A DNA stretch of 64,000 nucleotides from Methylobacterium sp. Leaf117 (GTDB lineage Bacteria > Pseudomonadota > Alphaproteobacteria > Rhizobiales > Beijerinckiaceae), in contig NZ_LMNL01000023.1 of assembly GCF_001422985.1 (NCBI RefSeq), positions 196,516 through 260,515 on the forward strand, given 5' to 3'. Within the stretch, counting starts at the first letter, position 1; the number at the start of each line of letters is the position of its first letter. The notes under the pieces are model-generated. The model made no database searches, had not been told where the DNA came from, and saw only the letters and a list, made by a program, of their open reading frames with translations. The translations under genes and the position numbers were made by a program. Below are positions 8,959 through 17,189 of the stretch, one piece after another.

Positions 8959-9753
8959 GTGATGGTGCAGATTCGGCGGGCGTGGCTCGGTGCGATCCTG
9001 TGCCTGGTCCTGGGAGTCGCTGGAACCCCTGCGTGTGCCGAGGCGCCGGTGGTGGTCTTCGCGGCCGCCAGCCTGAAGAACGCGCTGGATGATGTTAGCG
9101 GGGCCTGGACGAAGGCCACGGGAAAGACCGTCAGGATTTCCTATGCAGCGTCCAGCGCTCTGGCCAAGCAGATCGAGGTTGGCGCGCCTGCCGATCTGTT
9201 CTTCTCCGCCGATCTTGCCTGGATGGACTACGTGGCGGTCAAGGGTAGCATTCAGGCTTCGACCCGCACCAGCCTTCTGCGCAATGCCTTGGTGCTGATC
9301 GCGCCAACGGACTCGTCTCTCACCGTCGATCTCAAGCCGGGTCTCGACCTCACGAAGGCTCTGGGTGAGGGACGCATCGCCATGGGTAATGTCGAAGCGG
9401 TCCCGGCGGGAAAATACGGAAAGGCCGCCCTCGAAACGCTTGGGGCTTGGGACAGCGTGAAGGACCGGGTTGCTCAGGCCGAGAATGTCCGCGCCGCTCT
9501 CCTTCTCGTCGCCCGCGGCGAGGCACCCCTCGGCATCGTCTATGCAACGGATGCGATCTCGGACACGAGCGTCAAGGTCATCGCTGCGTTTCCGGCCGCG
9601 AGCCACCCGCCCGTGATCTATCCGGTCGCCCTCACCAAGGCTTCAACCAACCCGGACGCAGCGGATTTCCTCGCCTATCTGCGCAGTCCGGCCGCACGGG
9701 TATTCTTCGAACGCCAGGGGTTCTCGGTTATCGGCGTGGAGAATCGGACCTGA
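8959..9753 (+). CDS. modA: Molybdate ABC transporter substrate-binding protein
   Basis: Periplasmic molybdate-binding protein that delivers the oxyanion to ModBC. A signal peptide (LGAILCLVLGVAGTPACA) precedes the mature start EAPVVVFAAASLKNALDDV, the classical ModA opening in which Ser and Ala side chains contact molybdate. Further motifs are SYAASSALAKQIEVGAPADLFFSAD, the middle segment VEAVPAGKYGKAAL, and the GIVYATDA loop. The length of 264 aa is usual. There are two adjacent in-frame Met codons (8959 and 8962) after AGGGTG. modB follows 26 bases downstream. Confidence 0.96.
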   Translation: MMVQIRRAWLGAILCLVLGVAGTPACAEAPVVVFAAASLKNALDDVSGAWTKATGKTVRISYAASSALAKQIEVGAPADLFFSADLAWMDYVAVKGSIQASTRTSLLRNALVLIAPTDSSLTVDLKPGLDLTKALGEGRIAMGNVEAVPAGKYGKAALETLGAWDSVKDRVAQAENVRAALLLVARGEAPLGIVYATDAISDTSVKVIAAFPAASHPPVIYPVALTKASTNPDAADFLAYLRSPAARVFFERQGFSVIGVENRT

Positions 9754-9779
9754 CCGGTCGGATGCGGGTCCACTGAGCC

Positions 9780-10526
9780 TTGGTCAATCCGCTCCTGGAC
9801 ATGTTCGGCCTGACTCCGGACGAGGGAAGCGCAATCGCGCTGAGCCTGCGCGTCGCGTCCGTCGCCACCTTGGCAAGCCTCGTCCCAGGGCTTGCGATCG
9901 CCTGGGTGCTGGCGCGGAAGCGCTTTCCGGGGCGTGCGCTTCTCGATGGTCTGGTCCATCTGCCGCTGATCCTGCCGCCCGTCGTGACGGGTTACCTCCT
10001 CCTTCTCGCCTTCGGGCGACGGGGTACCTTCGGGAGCATGCTGGCCGAGTTCGGCATCGTGCTCTCCTTCCGATGGACCGGAGCAGCACTAGCCTGCGCC
10101 GTGATGGGCTTCCCCCTGATGGTTCGGGCCATGCGCTTGTCCCTGGAGGCCGTGGATCGTCGAGTGGAGCAAGCCGCCGCGACCCTGGGCGCCAGCCCCT
10201 TCGCCGTCTTTCTCACCGTAACTCTGCCGCTCGCTCTACCGGGTGTGTTGGCCGGCACGGTCCTGGCCTTTGCCAAGGCGATGGGGGAGTTCGGGGCGAC
10301 CATCACCTTTGTGTCGAATATCCCCGGCGAGACCCAGACCCTGCCGTCGGCGATCTATACGCTGACCCAGGTGCCCGGTGGCGAAGCGGGCGCCCTACGT
10401 CTCACCCTGATCTCGGTGGCCATCTCGATGGGGGCCTTGCTCATTTCGGAGCTTCTCGCCCGCAGGCTCGGGCGTCGCCTGGGCCAAGGTCATGAGCAGA
10501 TGGCGAGAGGAGGCGGGGGGGCATGA
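9780..10526 (+). CDS. modB: Molybdate ABC transporter permease
   Basis: Inner-membrane permease of the molybdate importer with about five to six TM helices. Typical ModB motifs are FPGRALLDGLVHLPLILPPVVTGYLLL, the EAA loop (EQAAATLGASPFAVFLTVTLPLALPG) that docks to ModC, and EFGATITFVSNIPGETQTLPSAIYTL. The start is either TTG 9780 (248 aa) or ATG 9801 (MFGLTPDEG, 241 aa). E. coli ModB begins only about eight residues before the equivalent SLKV segment, so ATG 9801 is also credible. The 3' end overlaps modC by four bases (ATGA), implying translational coupling. Confidence 0.94.
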   Translation: MVNPLLDMFGLTPDEGSAIALSLRVASVATLASLVPGLAIAWVLARKRFPGRALLDGLVHLPLILPPVVTGYLLLLAFGRRGTFGSMLAEFGIVLSFRWTGAALACAVMGFPLMVRAMRLSLEAVDRRVEQAAATLGASPFAVFLTVTLPLALPGVLAGTVLAFAKAMGEFGATITFVSNIPGETQTLPSAIYTLTQVPGGEAGALRLTLISVAISMGALLISELLARRLGRRLGQGHEQMARGGGGA

Positions 10527-11623
10527 CGATCACGGTAGATCTCGCCCTCAAGCGGGACGCCTTCCACCTCGACGCGGCCTTCACGGCGCCTCCTGGGCTG
10601 ACCGTTCTGTTCGGCCGCTCAGGGTCGGGGAAGAGCACGGTGATCGCCTGCATGGCCGGGCTGGTTCGACCGGACCGGGGCCGGATTGCCCTGGACGATC
10701 AAATCCTCCTCGACACGGTCCGCAACATCGATGTGCCCACGCATCGGCGTCGGATCGGAACGGTGTTTCAGGAGGCGCGGCTGATACCCCACCTCTCGGT
10801 GCGGCAGAACCTTGCCTATGGGCGCTGGTTCGCGCGCGGACTGCGCGATACCGCCGGGCTCGAACCAGGGGCTGTGATCGATCTGCTGGGCATCGGCCAT
10901 CTCCTCGACCGACAGGTCGTGGGTCTCTCCGGTGGCGAGAGCCAACGGGTCGCGATCGGTCGGGCGCTGCTGTCGCGGCCCCGCCTTCTTCTCATGGATG
11001 AACCGCTGGCCGCCCTCGATGCCGAGCGCAAGGCCGAGATCCTGCCCTTGATCGAACGCCTGCGCGACATTGCCGGCCTCCCCATCGTGTATGTCAGCCA
11101 TGCGGTCTCCGAGGTCGCACGGCTCGCCAACACCATCGTGGTGTTGGAGGGCGGCCGAATCGCCGCCGCCGGACCCGCCGAGGCCATCCTGCGACGGGGT
11201 GACCTCGGCGCCTTTCATGCCGCCCAGGCCGGCGCGCTCCTCGATATGGTGGTGGAGGCGGACGTGCCAAATGCCGGGCTGACACGTCTCTCCGGCCGTG
11301 CAGGGCGCCTGCTGGTGCCGCGTCTGAGCCAGGCGGTCGGAACCACCGTACGAATCCACGTGCCCGCCCGCGACGTTCTGCTCTCTCTTGACGATCCGCG
11401 GGGCCTGAGCGCCCGCAATCGACTGAGCGGCCACGTCTCGGCTCTTCATGATCAGGCCGAGGGTGCCGTGCTGGTGGAGGTGGATTGCAGCGGTGCCGTA
11501 CTCTCCGCGCGCCTGACGCGGGCCTCCGTTCAGGAACTTAGCCTCGCGCCCGGCACACCCATCTTCGCGATTATTAAGAGCGTCGCCTTCGACCCTCACG
11601 GAGTTGGTGCGATCGAGATCTGA
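10523..11623 (+). CDS. modC: Molybdate ABC transporter ATP-binding protein
   Basis: Cytoplasmic ATPase that powers molybdate import. Visible motifs are Walker A GRSGSGKST, the Q-loop region GTVFQEARLIPHLSV, the ABC signature LSGGESQRVAIGRALL, Walker B LLLMDEPLAALD and the switch histidine in VYVSHAVSEV. The C-terminal part (from about residue 290, NRLSGHVSALHDQAEGAVLVEV) is a Mop/TOBE oxyanion-binding domain, as in other ModC proteins. At 366 aa it has the usual length. It is the last gene of modABC, with no clear terminator before the FlaG-like gene 150 bases on. Confidence 0.96.
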   Translation: MTITVDLALKRDAFHLDAAFTAPPGLTVLFGRSGSGKSTVIACMAGLVRPDRGRIALDDQILLDTVRNIDVPTHRRRIGTVFQEARLIPHLSVRQNLAYGRWFARGLRDTAGLEPGAVIDLLGIGHLLDRQVVGLSGGESQRVAIGRALLSRPRLLLMDEPLAALDAERKAEILPLIERLRDIAGLPIVYVSHAVSEVARLANTIVVLEGGRIAAAGPAEAILRRGDLGAFHAAQAGALLDMVVEADVPNAGLTRLSGRAGRLLVPRLSQAVGTTVRIHVPARDVLLSLDDPRGLSARNRLSGHVSALHDQAEGAVLVEVDCSGAVLSARLTRASVQELSLAPGTPIFAIIKSVAFDPHGVGAIEI

Positions 11624-11771
11624 TGGGTCGTTAAAATTCGAGTGCTGAATTTATTGTCGGCTTGATTTTGCGGATCAAGATCCTCGCGCCGGAACGGATT
11701 CCTTAAGATCCCATTCACGCCGCGCGTCGTGTCTAGAAGACGACCGCAACAGCCGACCGCAGGAGCGTGCG

Positions 11772-12176
11772 ATGTCGATCCCCAGCCTAGGCGCGACGCC
11801 AGCATCCTACGTCGTCGGCGCAACGCCGGCCCCGATCTCTCCCGTTCAGCCTGTCCAGGCTCCAGCTCCCCTTGCGCCTGCGGTCAAGGTCGATATCCGC
11901 AGTCAGGACCAGAGTTCCGATGCCCGGATCGGGACGGCACGGGCTCCTGAACCGGACGAGGACGCCAGAACCCCACGAGCGGCTCAGGCCGCGATGGAGC
12001 CGCGTATCCGGATCGACCAGGACACCAAGACAGTGATCTATCAGGAAGTCGATCCGGCCTCGGGTGACGTGGTGATACAACTGCCGGACCCGGTGGTGCT
12101 CAAGGCCCGCGCCTATGCCGAGGCAGCCGAGGCCCGGGCCAAGCTATCTGCTCGTCCGCTCGACCTTACGGCTTGA
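11772..12176 (+). CDS. FlaG-like flagellar protein
   Basis: Small protein of 134 aa with a Pro/Ala-rich, probably disordered first half and a compact C-terminal half. That half (IRIDQDTKTVIYQEVDPASGDVVIQLPD) matches the FlaG pattern, in which a beta segment is followed by D-x-x-(S/T)-G-(D/E)-V-(I/V)-x-Q-(I/L)-P. FlaG proteins influence filament length or cap assembly in other bacteria. Its position, tail-to-tail with the flagellin gene and sharing a bidirectional terminator with it, supports a flagellar role. The start ATG 11772 follows AGGAGCGTGCG, a good ribosome binding site. The family call rests on pattern and context only. Confidence 0.65.
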   Translation: MSIPSLGATPASYVVGATPAPISPVQPVQAPAPLAPAVKVDIRSQDQSSDARIGTARAPEPDEDARTPRAAQAAMEPRIRIDQDTKTVIYQEVDPASGDVVIQLPDPVVLKARAYAEAAEARAKLSARPLDLTA

Positions 12177-12198
12177 GCCGAAGCGCCGACCCAAACGA

Positions 12199-12233
12199 AA
12201 AAAAGGCCGGGGCGATGAGCCCCGGCCTTTTTT
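12199..12233. terminator. Bidirectional rho-independent terminator
   Basis: Perfect inverted repeat with a GATGA loop: A-run, GGCCGGGGC, loop, GCCCCGGCC, T-run. It works on both strands, ending the FlaG-like gene on + and, 60 bases beyond its stop codon, the flagellin gene on -. Confidence 0.93.
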
Positions 12234-12295
12234 ATACGGTTCGATGGAAAGATGGAGAAAGCCGCCGGCCCGAAGGCCGGCGACGGGCTTATCCC

Positions 12296-14383
12296 TTAGC
12301 GAAGCAGCTGCAGGATGCCCTGGTTCGCCTGGTTCGCGAGCGAGAGGGCCGAGATGCCGAGCGACTGGCGGGTCGACAGGGCCTGGGAGTTGGCGGCTTC
12401 CTCGTTGAGGTCCGCGTTCGTCAGGTTCGCCGATCCGGTGTCGAGGATGTTGATCAGGTTCTTCGAGAAGTCCTGACGGTTCTGCACCACCGAGAGGTTG
12501 GAGCCGAAGGTCGAGGACTGTGCGCGAAGCTGGCTGGTGGCGGCCGTGATGGCCGTCAGCGTCTTGTTGATCTCGTCATCGTTCTGGAAGCCGCCGGTCA
12601 CAGCCGTGAGGCCGAGACCATCGGAGTCAAGCTTGGCGCCGGCGATGGTGATGCTTGACGAACCGGTCTCGTTGAAGGTCACCTTCAGCGAGTTCTCCTT
12701 TTCATCCGTACCCGAGCGATACAGCAGATTGATGCCGTTGTAGCTCGAGTCCTTTGCCTGCTGGGTGATCTGGTTCAAGATTTCGTTGAACTGCTTGGCC
12801 AAGGCGTTACGGGTCGAGTTGGTTGAGCCGGTGCTGTCCTTGCCGGTCGCAGTCCGCTCGGCCGGCTTGGTTGTCGCAGCAGCTTGACCAAAGCCGATGT
12901 CAACCTGGTTGGCGATAACGGCCGTTTGCGCTGCGTTGATCGTGATTGTCTGATTTGCGCCAACAGCAGTCGAGTTGATCTGCAGCTTGCCAGCACTGTC
13001 TACGCTTGCTTCGACTTTTCCGTTAAGACCGGTGTCGGCTGCGAATTGCTTGTTAATAGCAGCAACAATTTGGTCTGCGGTCGAGTTGTCGCCCAGCTCA
13101 ACACTGGTCAGGGAGATTTTCTTCGTGGGATTATCGCCGAGCTTGATCGTGAAGGAGCCATCATCACCGGCTGCGAAATCGTTGTTCGCCGCGGCGTCAA
13201 TAGCATTAGCGCCACTAATGATGGCCTTGGCCGATCCGTCCGTCGCGTCCGAGCCAGAGGCAGTCAGACCCGTGGCGACAGTGCCGGTGCCGGCATCCGT
13301 CACAGAAGTTGCAGTGGTGCCGAAGCCAAGGTTCGCCGTTACAGTGCCCTGAGTGTAAGTCACGTTGGCACTGGTTCCGACGTCGTTTCCAGTGAAGGTC
13401 AACCGGTTGCTGGCGAACGTCGCTGTGATTGACGAGCCCGCAGCCTGAAGCTGACGGTTGATGGCTGCCAGCGTATTGGCTTCATTGCCCGTGGTCGCCG
13501 TTGCGCCGAGTTTGTCGCCGTTGTCGTTGTAGACGGTGTTTGCATCGAGCGTGATGGCAACGCTCTGAAGTCCATCGCTGACGGAAAATGAAGCGGAGTT
13601 CGTACCGAAATCCTGTGTCGCAAAGTTAGCGGTGCCGGCCACGGTCGCAGCAGAAGTGCTGGATGCTTTGCCGAAGCCGATGTCGAGCGTCGAACCGGAC
13701 GACCCCTTCACGTTAAGGGTCTGTGCGGCGCCGGTGCCGGTGGTGTTGAAGGTAATCCGGCCGTCGCTGGCAACGGAGGCCGACACTTGGCCCTTCAGAG
13801 CAGTGCTGTTGCCGATCTGGCTGTTGATGGCCGAGACGACCTGCTCGGCGGTCACCTTGGTCAGGTCACCGGAGGCGCTGCGGAGCGTGGACGAATCCAG
13901 GCGGATCGTTGCGCTCTTGGCGTTGGCGCCGGTGCCAAGCGTAATGTCGACCGAGCCGTCTTTGCCCAGCGTAGAGAAGTCCTGCGTGCCGTCCGAGGTG
14001 CCGGCGAGGCCCTGGAAGGAGATGTTTCCAGAGACTGCAGCGGTGGTTGCAGCCTTGCCGCTCGAGATAGCGCTCTTGTCTGCGAGAGCCTGGTTCGAGA
14101 GGGACTTCGCCGAATCGACCAGCTTCTGGATCGAGGTGATGCCCTGGTTGGCAGCCTGGATGGTCTGGACGCCGTTGGAGATGCCGTTGAGGAGCGCGCC
14201 GAGATCGCCGGAGCGGCCGGACAGCGCCTGGGAAGTGAAGAAGCTCGTCGGATCGTCGAGGGCCGAATTGACCTTCTTGCCGGTCGACAACCGGTTCTGA
14301 GTGGTGGCGACGAGATCAGCCGTGCCCTGCAGCGAGAGCAGGTTCTGGCGAGTGGCAGAGGTGAGGGTGACGCCTAAAGACAT
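12296..14383 (-). CDS. fliC: Flagellin (large, with expanded variable region)
   Basis: Filament subunit exported by the flagellar type III system. The conserved N-terminal D0/D1 part (TSATRQNLLSLQ, TQNRLSTGKKVNSALDDP, about residues 1-115) and C-terminal D1/D0 part (about 525-695, ending in ISALSLANQANQGILQLLR) match alphaproteobacterial flagellins. Between them are roughly 400 residues with three related units (about 143-240, 264-356 and 408-500). Each has a TI.L/FTIKL strand, an AIN helix, an ASV or ATF strand and a closing (L/D)IGFG or NLGFG motif, resembling the flagellin IN motif. I chose ATG 14383 (MSLGVTLTS); the frame is open 20 codons further but that would lose the flagellin-type start. 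flbT diverges from it and flaF is close by. Confidence 0.94.
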   Translation of the reverse strand: MSLGVTLTSATRQNLLSLQGTADLVATTQNRLSTGKKVNSALDDPTSFFTSQALSGRSGDLGALLNGISNGVQTIQAANQGITSIQKLVDSAKSLSNQALADKSAISSGKAATTAAVSGNISFQGLAGTSDGTQDFSTLGKDGSVDITLGTGANAKSATIRLDSSTLRSASGDLTKVTAEQVVSAINSQIGNSTALKGQVSASVASDGRITFNTTGTGAAQTLNVKGSSGSTLDIGFGKASSTSAATVAGTANFATQDFGTNSASFSVSDGLQSVAITLDANTVYNDNGDKLGATATTGNEANTLAAINRQLQAAGSSITATFASNRLTFTGNDVGTSANVTYTQGTVTANLGFGTTATSVTDAGTGTVATGLTASGSDATDGSAKAIISGANAIDAAANNDFAAGDDGSFTIKLGDNPTKKISLTSVELGDNSTADQIVAAINKQFAADTGLNGKVEASVDSAGKLQINSTAVGANQTITINAAQTAVIANQVDIGFGQAAATTKPAERTATGKDSTGSTNSTRNALAKQFNEILNQITQQAKDSSYNGINLLYRSGTDEKENSLKVTFNETGSSSITIAGAKLDSDGLGLTAVTGGFQNDDEINKTLTAITAATSQLRAQSSTFGSNLSVVQNRQDFSKNLINILDTGSANLTNADLNEEAANSQALSTRQSLGISALSLANQANQGILQLLR

Positions 14384-14408
14384 GATGGTCGATCCATTCT
14401 GATCGGTG

Positions 14409-14428
14409 CGCCTCCGTTTTTGGAGGCG
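14409..14428 (-). promoter_or_regulatory. Hairpin in flagellin 5' leader
   Basis: Seven-bp GC-rich stem (CGCCTCC/GGAGGCG) with a six-base A-rich loop on the minus strand, 25 bases before the flagellin ATG. The leader has no clear Shine-Dalgarno next to the ATG. FlbT in Caulobacter acts on the flagellin mRNA leader, so this hairpin is a reasonable candidate target. That assignment is inferred. Confidence 0.5.
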
Positions 14429-14625
14429 ACCGCAGATGACCATCGATCCCTTGCAATCGACTTAATGAGTCTCGCGAACGAACTGTTAATGAGCTCGGTC
14501 AAACGTGGCGAATGTTGAAAATAGCAAGATATATCAATTATTTGGCGATCCGCTCGCATCATCTTCTTTAGGTTCTGTTAACCATGCTCGGCGAGTATGC
14601 TCCCAGATCCGCAACGAGTAGCGCC

Positions 14626-15045
14626 ATGCCCCTGAAGATCGAACTCAAGCCGTTCGAGCGTCTGCTCATTGGCGGCACGGCAATTCGCAATGGATCGCGT
14701 CGCTCCAGCTTCGTCATCGAGACCGTGACCAAGTTTCTGCGAGAGAGCGACATCATCCTGGAGAGCGAGGCCGATACGGCCTGTAAGCGTCTCTACGTCA
14801 CACTGACGGTCTTGTATCTTGCGGACAGCACGCCCGAAGCGGAGGACCTGTTCATCACCCAGGCCAATGCGTTGATGACGGCCGCGCCGAGCATGGCGCC
14901 CTATCTCCGCGACATTCACGATTTCATCGCGCAGGGCGAGTTGTACCGAGCCCTGAAGCGCTGCAAGGACCTGATCCAATACGAGCAGTCGCTAGCGGAA
15001 CGGTTGGTGCCCCCAGCCAATCCCGATCCGTCGACGCACCGCTGA
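14626..15045 (+). CDS. flbT: Flagellar biosynthesis repressor FlbT
   Basis: Post-transcriptional regulator of flagellin synthesis; in Caulobacter it binds flagellin mRNA and promotes its decay until hooks are complete. The 139-aa protein opens with MPLKIELKPFERLLIGG and contains the central pattern V..FLRE.DIIL and the C-terminal YRALKRCKDLIQYE helix, as in other FlbT proteins. I chose ATG 14626 by family alignment; the frame is open to ATG 14584, which would add 14 residues. It is divergent from the flagellin gene (about 240 bases apart) and convergent with flaF, whose product acts opposite to FlbT. Confidence 0.93.
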   Translation: MPLKIELKPFERLLIGGTAIRNGSRRSSFVIETVTKFLRESDIILESEADTACKRLYVTLTVLYLADSTPEAEDLFITQANALMTAAPSMAPYLRDIHDFIAQGELYRALKRCKDLIQYEQSLAERLVPPANPDPSTHR

Positions 15046-15069
15046 ATTTCGGAGCTTGCCGCAGGAATC

Positions 15070-15105
15070 GAAAGAGCCCGCCGCTGGGAAGCGGCGGGCT
15101 CTTTC
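15070..15105. terminator. Bidirectional terminator between flbT and flaF
   Basis: Perfect 15-bp stem (GAAAGAGCCCGCCGC and its complement) with a six-base TGGGAA loop. The stem ends in CTTTC on either strand. It separates the convergent flbT and flaF. Confidence 0.88.
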
Positions 15106-15132
15106 GTGCGGCAGGAGCACGCCGCCGTCAGC

Positions 15133-15492
15133 CTACATGCGGAGGCCGGCGGCGATATTCTGGTTGATGCTGATGAGGGCGGACAACTTCTCGGCAGTCG
15201 GATCGATCAACGTATCGATCATCCGTTTGAAAACGAAGGTCGAGAGTTCGGCAATGCTGTTCTTGATCTCAGCAGGCAGCGGGCTCTCCGGAGCGGTGGC
15301 GGCCCCAGCGATGATGGTCCAGACCTTCTGGTTGAAGTTCAGGGCCTCACTGAGCCCCGGTGCCTGATTGGACCAATCCGACTGGATGGCTTGAAGTCGG
15401 GTCGCAGCCTTGATCAGCACGGCGGCTTCCGCTTCGCGCGGCGACAACGCCGTTTGTGAAACCCGGGCATAGGCGCTGGCCCCGTACGACAT
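15133..15492 (-). CDS. flaF: Flagellin synthesis regulator FlaF
   Basis: Small helical protein of 119 aa needed for flagellin translation or secretion in Caulobacter, where it counteracts FlbT. It begins with MSYGASAYARVSQTALSPREAEA and has the conserved middle NFNQKVWTIIAGA and the C-terminal SINQNIAAGLRM. This length and layout fit the FlaF family. It lies in the flagellin island, convergent with flbT. A short AT-rich stretch before its start (GATTAAGGGATCGTAATATCAA on the + strand side, near 15555-15580) may contain the promoter, but no element is clear. Confidence 0.93.
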   Translation of the reverse strand: MSYGASAYARVSQTALSPREAEAAVLIKAATRLQAIQSDWSNQAPGLSEALNFNQKVWTIIAGAATAPESPLPAEIKNSIAELSTFVFKRMIDTLIDPTAEKLSALISINQNIAAGLRM

Positions 15493-15665
15493 TGCTCGAT
15501 CCTCCCTCAGGTGCGCAAGCCCGATTCGGGGCAGCGGAGGCGACCTTAGGCAGCCGATGATTAAGGGATCGTAATATCAACCTATGCCGTAATCATGCCG
15601 AGATGAGCGGCGAGGGAAGGGTCGCGCCCGCGCAGACCACGCGACGGGCGCCGGATTCCACCATC

Positions 15666-15911
15666 ATGATGAACTTCATTCTGGGGACGATGGCGGGCGG
15701 CCTCCTGGTCGGGCTGGTCACGATCTCGGCCGTCCGACATCCGAGCGTCCAGGCCAAGCTGGGACTGTTTCCCGTCTCGAATGCGCTCCTGATGCCGGCA
15801 GCCAAATCTCCGGCCATCAACCGCCTTGATCCCGCCTGTCGCCCGCTGGCGACCGTTGGACAGCCCGACATGCTGTTCTCAAAGCGTCGGTTCTGGTTTG
15901 TCGCTCCCTGA
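15666..15911 (+). CDS. Small membrane-anchored protein, unknown
   Basis: Hypothetical protein of 81 aa if translated from ATG 15666 (MMNFILGTMAGGLLVGLVTISA). The N-terminus is one hydrophobic segment (about residues 3-21) that could be a membrane anchor or an uncleaved signal. It is followed by a basic, proline-containing region ending KRRFWFVAP. The frame is open upstream to 15603, but that extension is polar and would bury the hydrophobic segment. No family is recognised. The neighbours (flaF, and a 44-aa membrane protein on the other strand) give no function. Confidence 0.55.
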   Translation: MMNFILGTMAGGLLVGLVTISAVRHPSVQAKLGLFPVSNALLMPAAKSPAINRLDPACRPLATVGQPDMLFSKRRFWFVAP

Positions 15912-15931
15912 AGACGGGAGGGGCGGGGTAG

Positions 15932-16066
15932 TCAGATGCTGCTGATCAGGAACATCACCATCGTGGTCGCCACGGTGGTGCTGAGGAAGCCGCACAGGGC
16001 TGCCGCGAAGGACGGGCCGATGGCCGGGTTATGGTGCAGGGCGTTCACGTCGGCGGTGGTGTTCAT
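15932..16066 (-). CDS. 44-aa single-TM protein, unknown
   Basis: A short open frame from ATG 16066 (MNTTADVNALHHNPAIG) to a TGA at 15932-15934. The second half (AAALCGFLSTTVATTMVMFLISSI) is a continuous hydrophobic stretch that would span the membrane once, with the C-terminus ending in the bilayer. AAGGTCAG lies about five bases upstream as a possible ribosome binding site. It is too short to identify by family. The clear polar-then-hydrophobic layout and the lack of another gene here make it plausible. Confidence 0.45.
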   Translation of the reverse strand: MNTTADVNALHHNPAIGPSFAAALCGFLSTTVATTMVMFLISSI

Positions 16067-16162
16067 CAGGGCTGACCTTGGCGGCGGCGAATCATCGGCC
16101 GGGTGGGATGGGAAGGTGGATCGTTCGGGTCCGGAAGGGCGTGCGGGTCCGCACCCTGTCAG

Positions 16163-16471
16163 TCAGCAGCGGTGCGCGGCTTTGGCAGCCCGCAAAGCGC
16201 GAGATTCACTGCGCAGGTCGATAGCGACAACGCCGGCACCACAATCCTCGAATGCATCCCGGGCATCCGCATAGCGGTCTCCGATCTCGTCCAGCGTGTC
16301 ACAGGCGCGATCGTGGTTGCCGAGCCGAGCCTCTTGGCGGAACTGGAAGCGGAGCGCGTTGGCCTCATCGACTTTGCGCTGCGCATCGAGACAGGCAGGG
16401 GCTGCGAGGGCAGGAGCCGCGAGACTGATCAGGAGCATCGTGCCGAGCGTAAGTCGAAGCGGGTGACGCAT
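16163..16471 (-). CDS. Small exported Cys-containing protein, unknown
   Basis: Hypothetical protein of 102 aa from ATG 16471. A typical Sec signal peptide (MRHPLRLTLGTMLLISLAAPALA) with cleavage before APACLD leaves about 79 periplasmic residues. The mature part is charged and helical and has four cysteines (ACLDA, ACDTL, DCGAG and the C-terminal residue), enough for two disulfides. The frame is open upstream to 16624, but only the start at 16471 puts the signal peptide at the N-terminus. No family is recognised. The gene is on the same strand as the metallophosphoesterase that ends 159 bases upstream. Confidence 0.65.
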   Translation of the reverse strand: MRHPLRLTLGTMLLISLAAPALAAPACLDAQRKVDEANALRFQFRQEARLGNHDRACDTLDEIGDRYADARDAFEDCGAGVVAIDLRSESRALRAAKAAHRC

Positions 16472-16630
16472 GGAAACACCTGAGATGTGGACACTGGGGC
16501 GTGCGGCCGGTGAATTGAATTCACGGATCGTTCGAGAGTGTCCGCAAGATGAGAGTTGGCTTGGCCCAAAAAGAAATAGGCGTTGCGCTGCTCGTCCTGC
16601 GTTCAGGTTTCGGAAACGGCGCACCCGTCG

Positions 16631-17161
16631 CTAAGGTTCCACGCTTTTGTGCACTGCCGTCCGCTTGCGGCGGGAGGCCAGGATCGCTGCAAGACTGACC
16701 GGAGCAGGACCTTGAGCGTCAATTCCGACATCATACTGTCGGGGTATGGGCTTCAGGCGGTTGTGCGAGTGCCCATGCAGATTGATGGCCCCCCGCCCGA
16801 TCCCGTTCCAAGTGCGAAAGGCGTAGTGGCAGAGAACGAGGCGACGGTCATCGACGGTGAGTTCGGCGTAGTGCGAAACCGACGTCCAGTCTGATGCGCG
16901 CAGCGTCCCAGGCCCATCGTTGTTGCCAACGATCAGGTGTTTGGTTCCGGGAAGGGATACGAGGATCTCGGCGATGCGGGTGTCCGAAGGGCCGAGAGCG
17001 AAGTCGCCGAGATGCCAGACCTCATCCTCCGGCTTCACCACGGCACTCCAGGCGGCGATCAAGGCTGCGTCGTGAGCCGCAAGGTCCGGATAGGGACGCT
17101 TGTCGATCCGCAGGACCCGCGAATCTCCGAAATGCGTGTCGCTGGTGAACCACACCGGCAT
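16631..17161 (-). CDS. Calcineurin-like metallophosphoesterase
   Basis: Protein of 176 aa with the metal-binding signature of the calcineurin-like phosphoesterases in order: SDTHFGD, WHLGDFALG, GNNDGPG (the usual GNHD motif with Asn in place of His), LCHYAFRTW and the terminal LHGHSHNR. The short single-domain form resembles proteins annotated as phosphoesterase or hydrolase next to phage- or metabolism-related genes. The substrate cannot be told from sequence. It lies 28 bases downstream of the tonB stop on the same strand, so it may be read from the exbBD-tonB transcript. Confidence 0.88.
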   Translation of the reverse strand: MPVWFTSDTHFGDSRVLRIDKRPYPDLAAHDAALIAAWSAVVKPEDEVWHLGDFALGPSDTRIAEILVSLPGTKHLIVGNNDGPGTLRASDWTSVSHYAELTVDDRRLVLCHYAFRTWNGIGRGAINLHGHSHNRLKPIPRQYDVGIDAQGPAPVSLAAILASRRKRTAVHKSVEP

Positions 17162-17189
17162 GATCAGCGCCTATTGCCGGACACCTCGA

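Noticed and set aside
8479..9606. 375-codon minus-strand frame overlapping prmA and opposite modA
   Set aside because: modA has signal peptide and full family motifs; the antisense frame has none.
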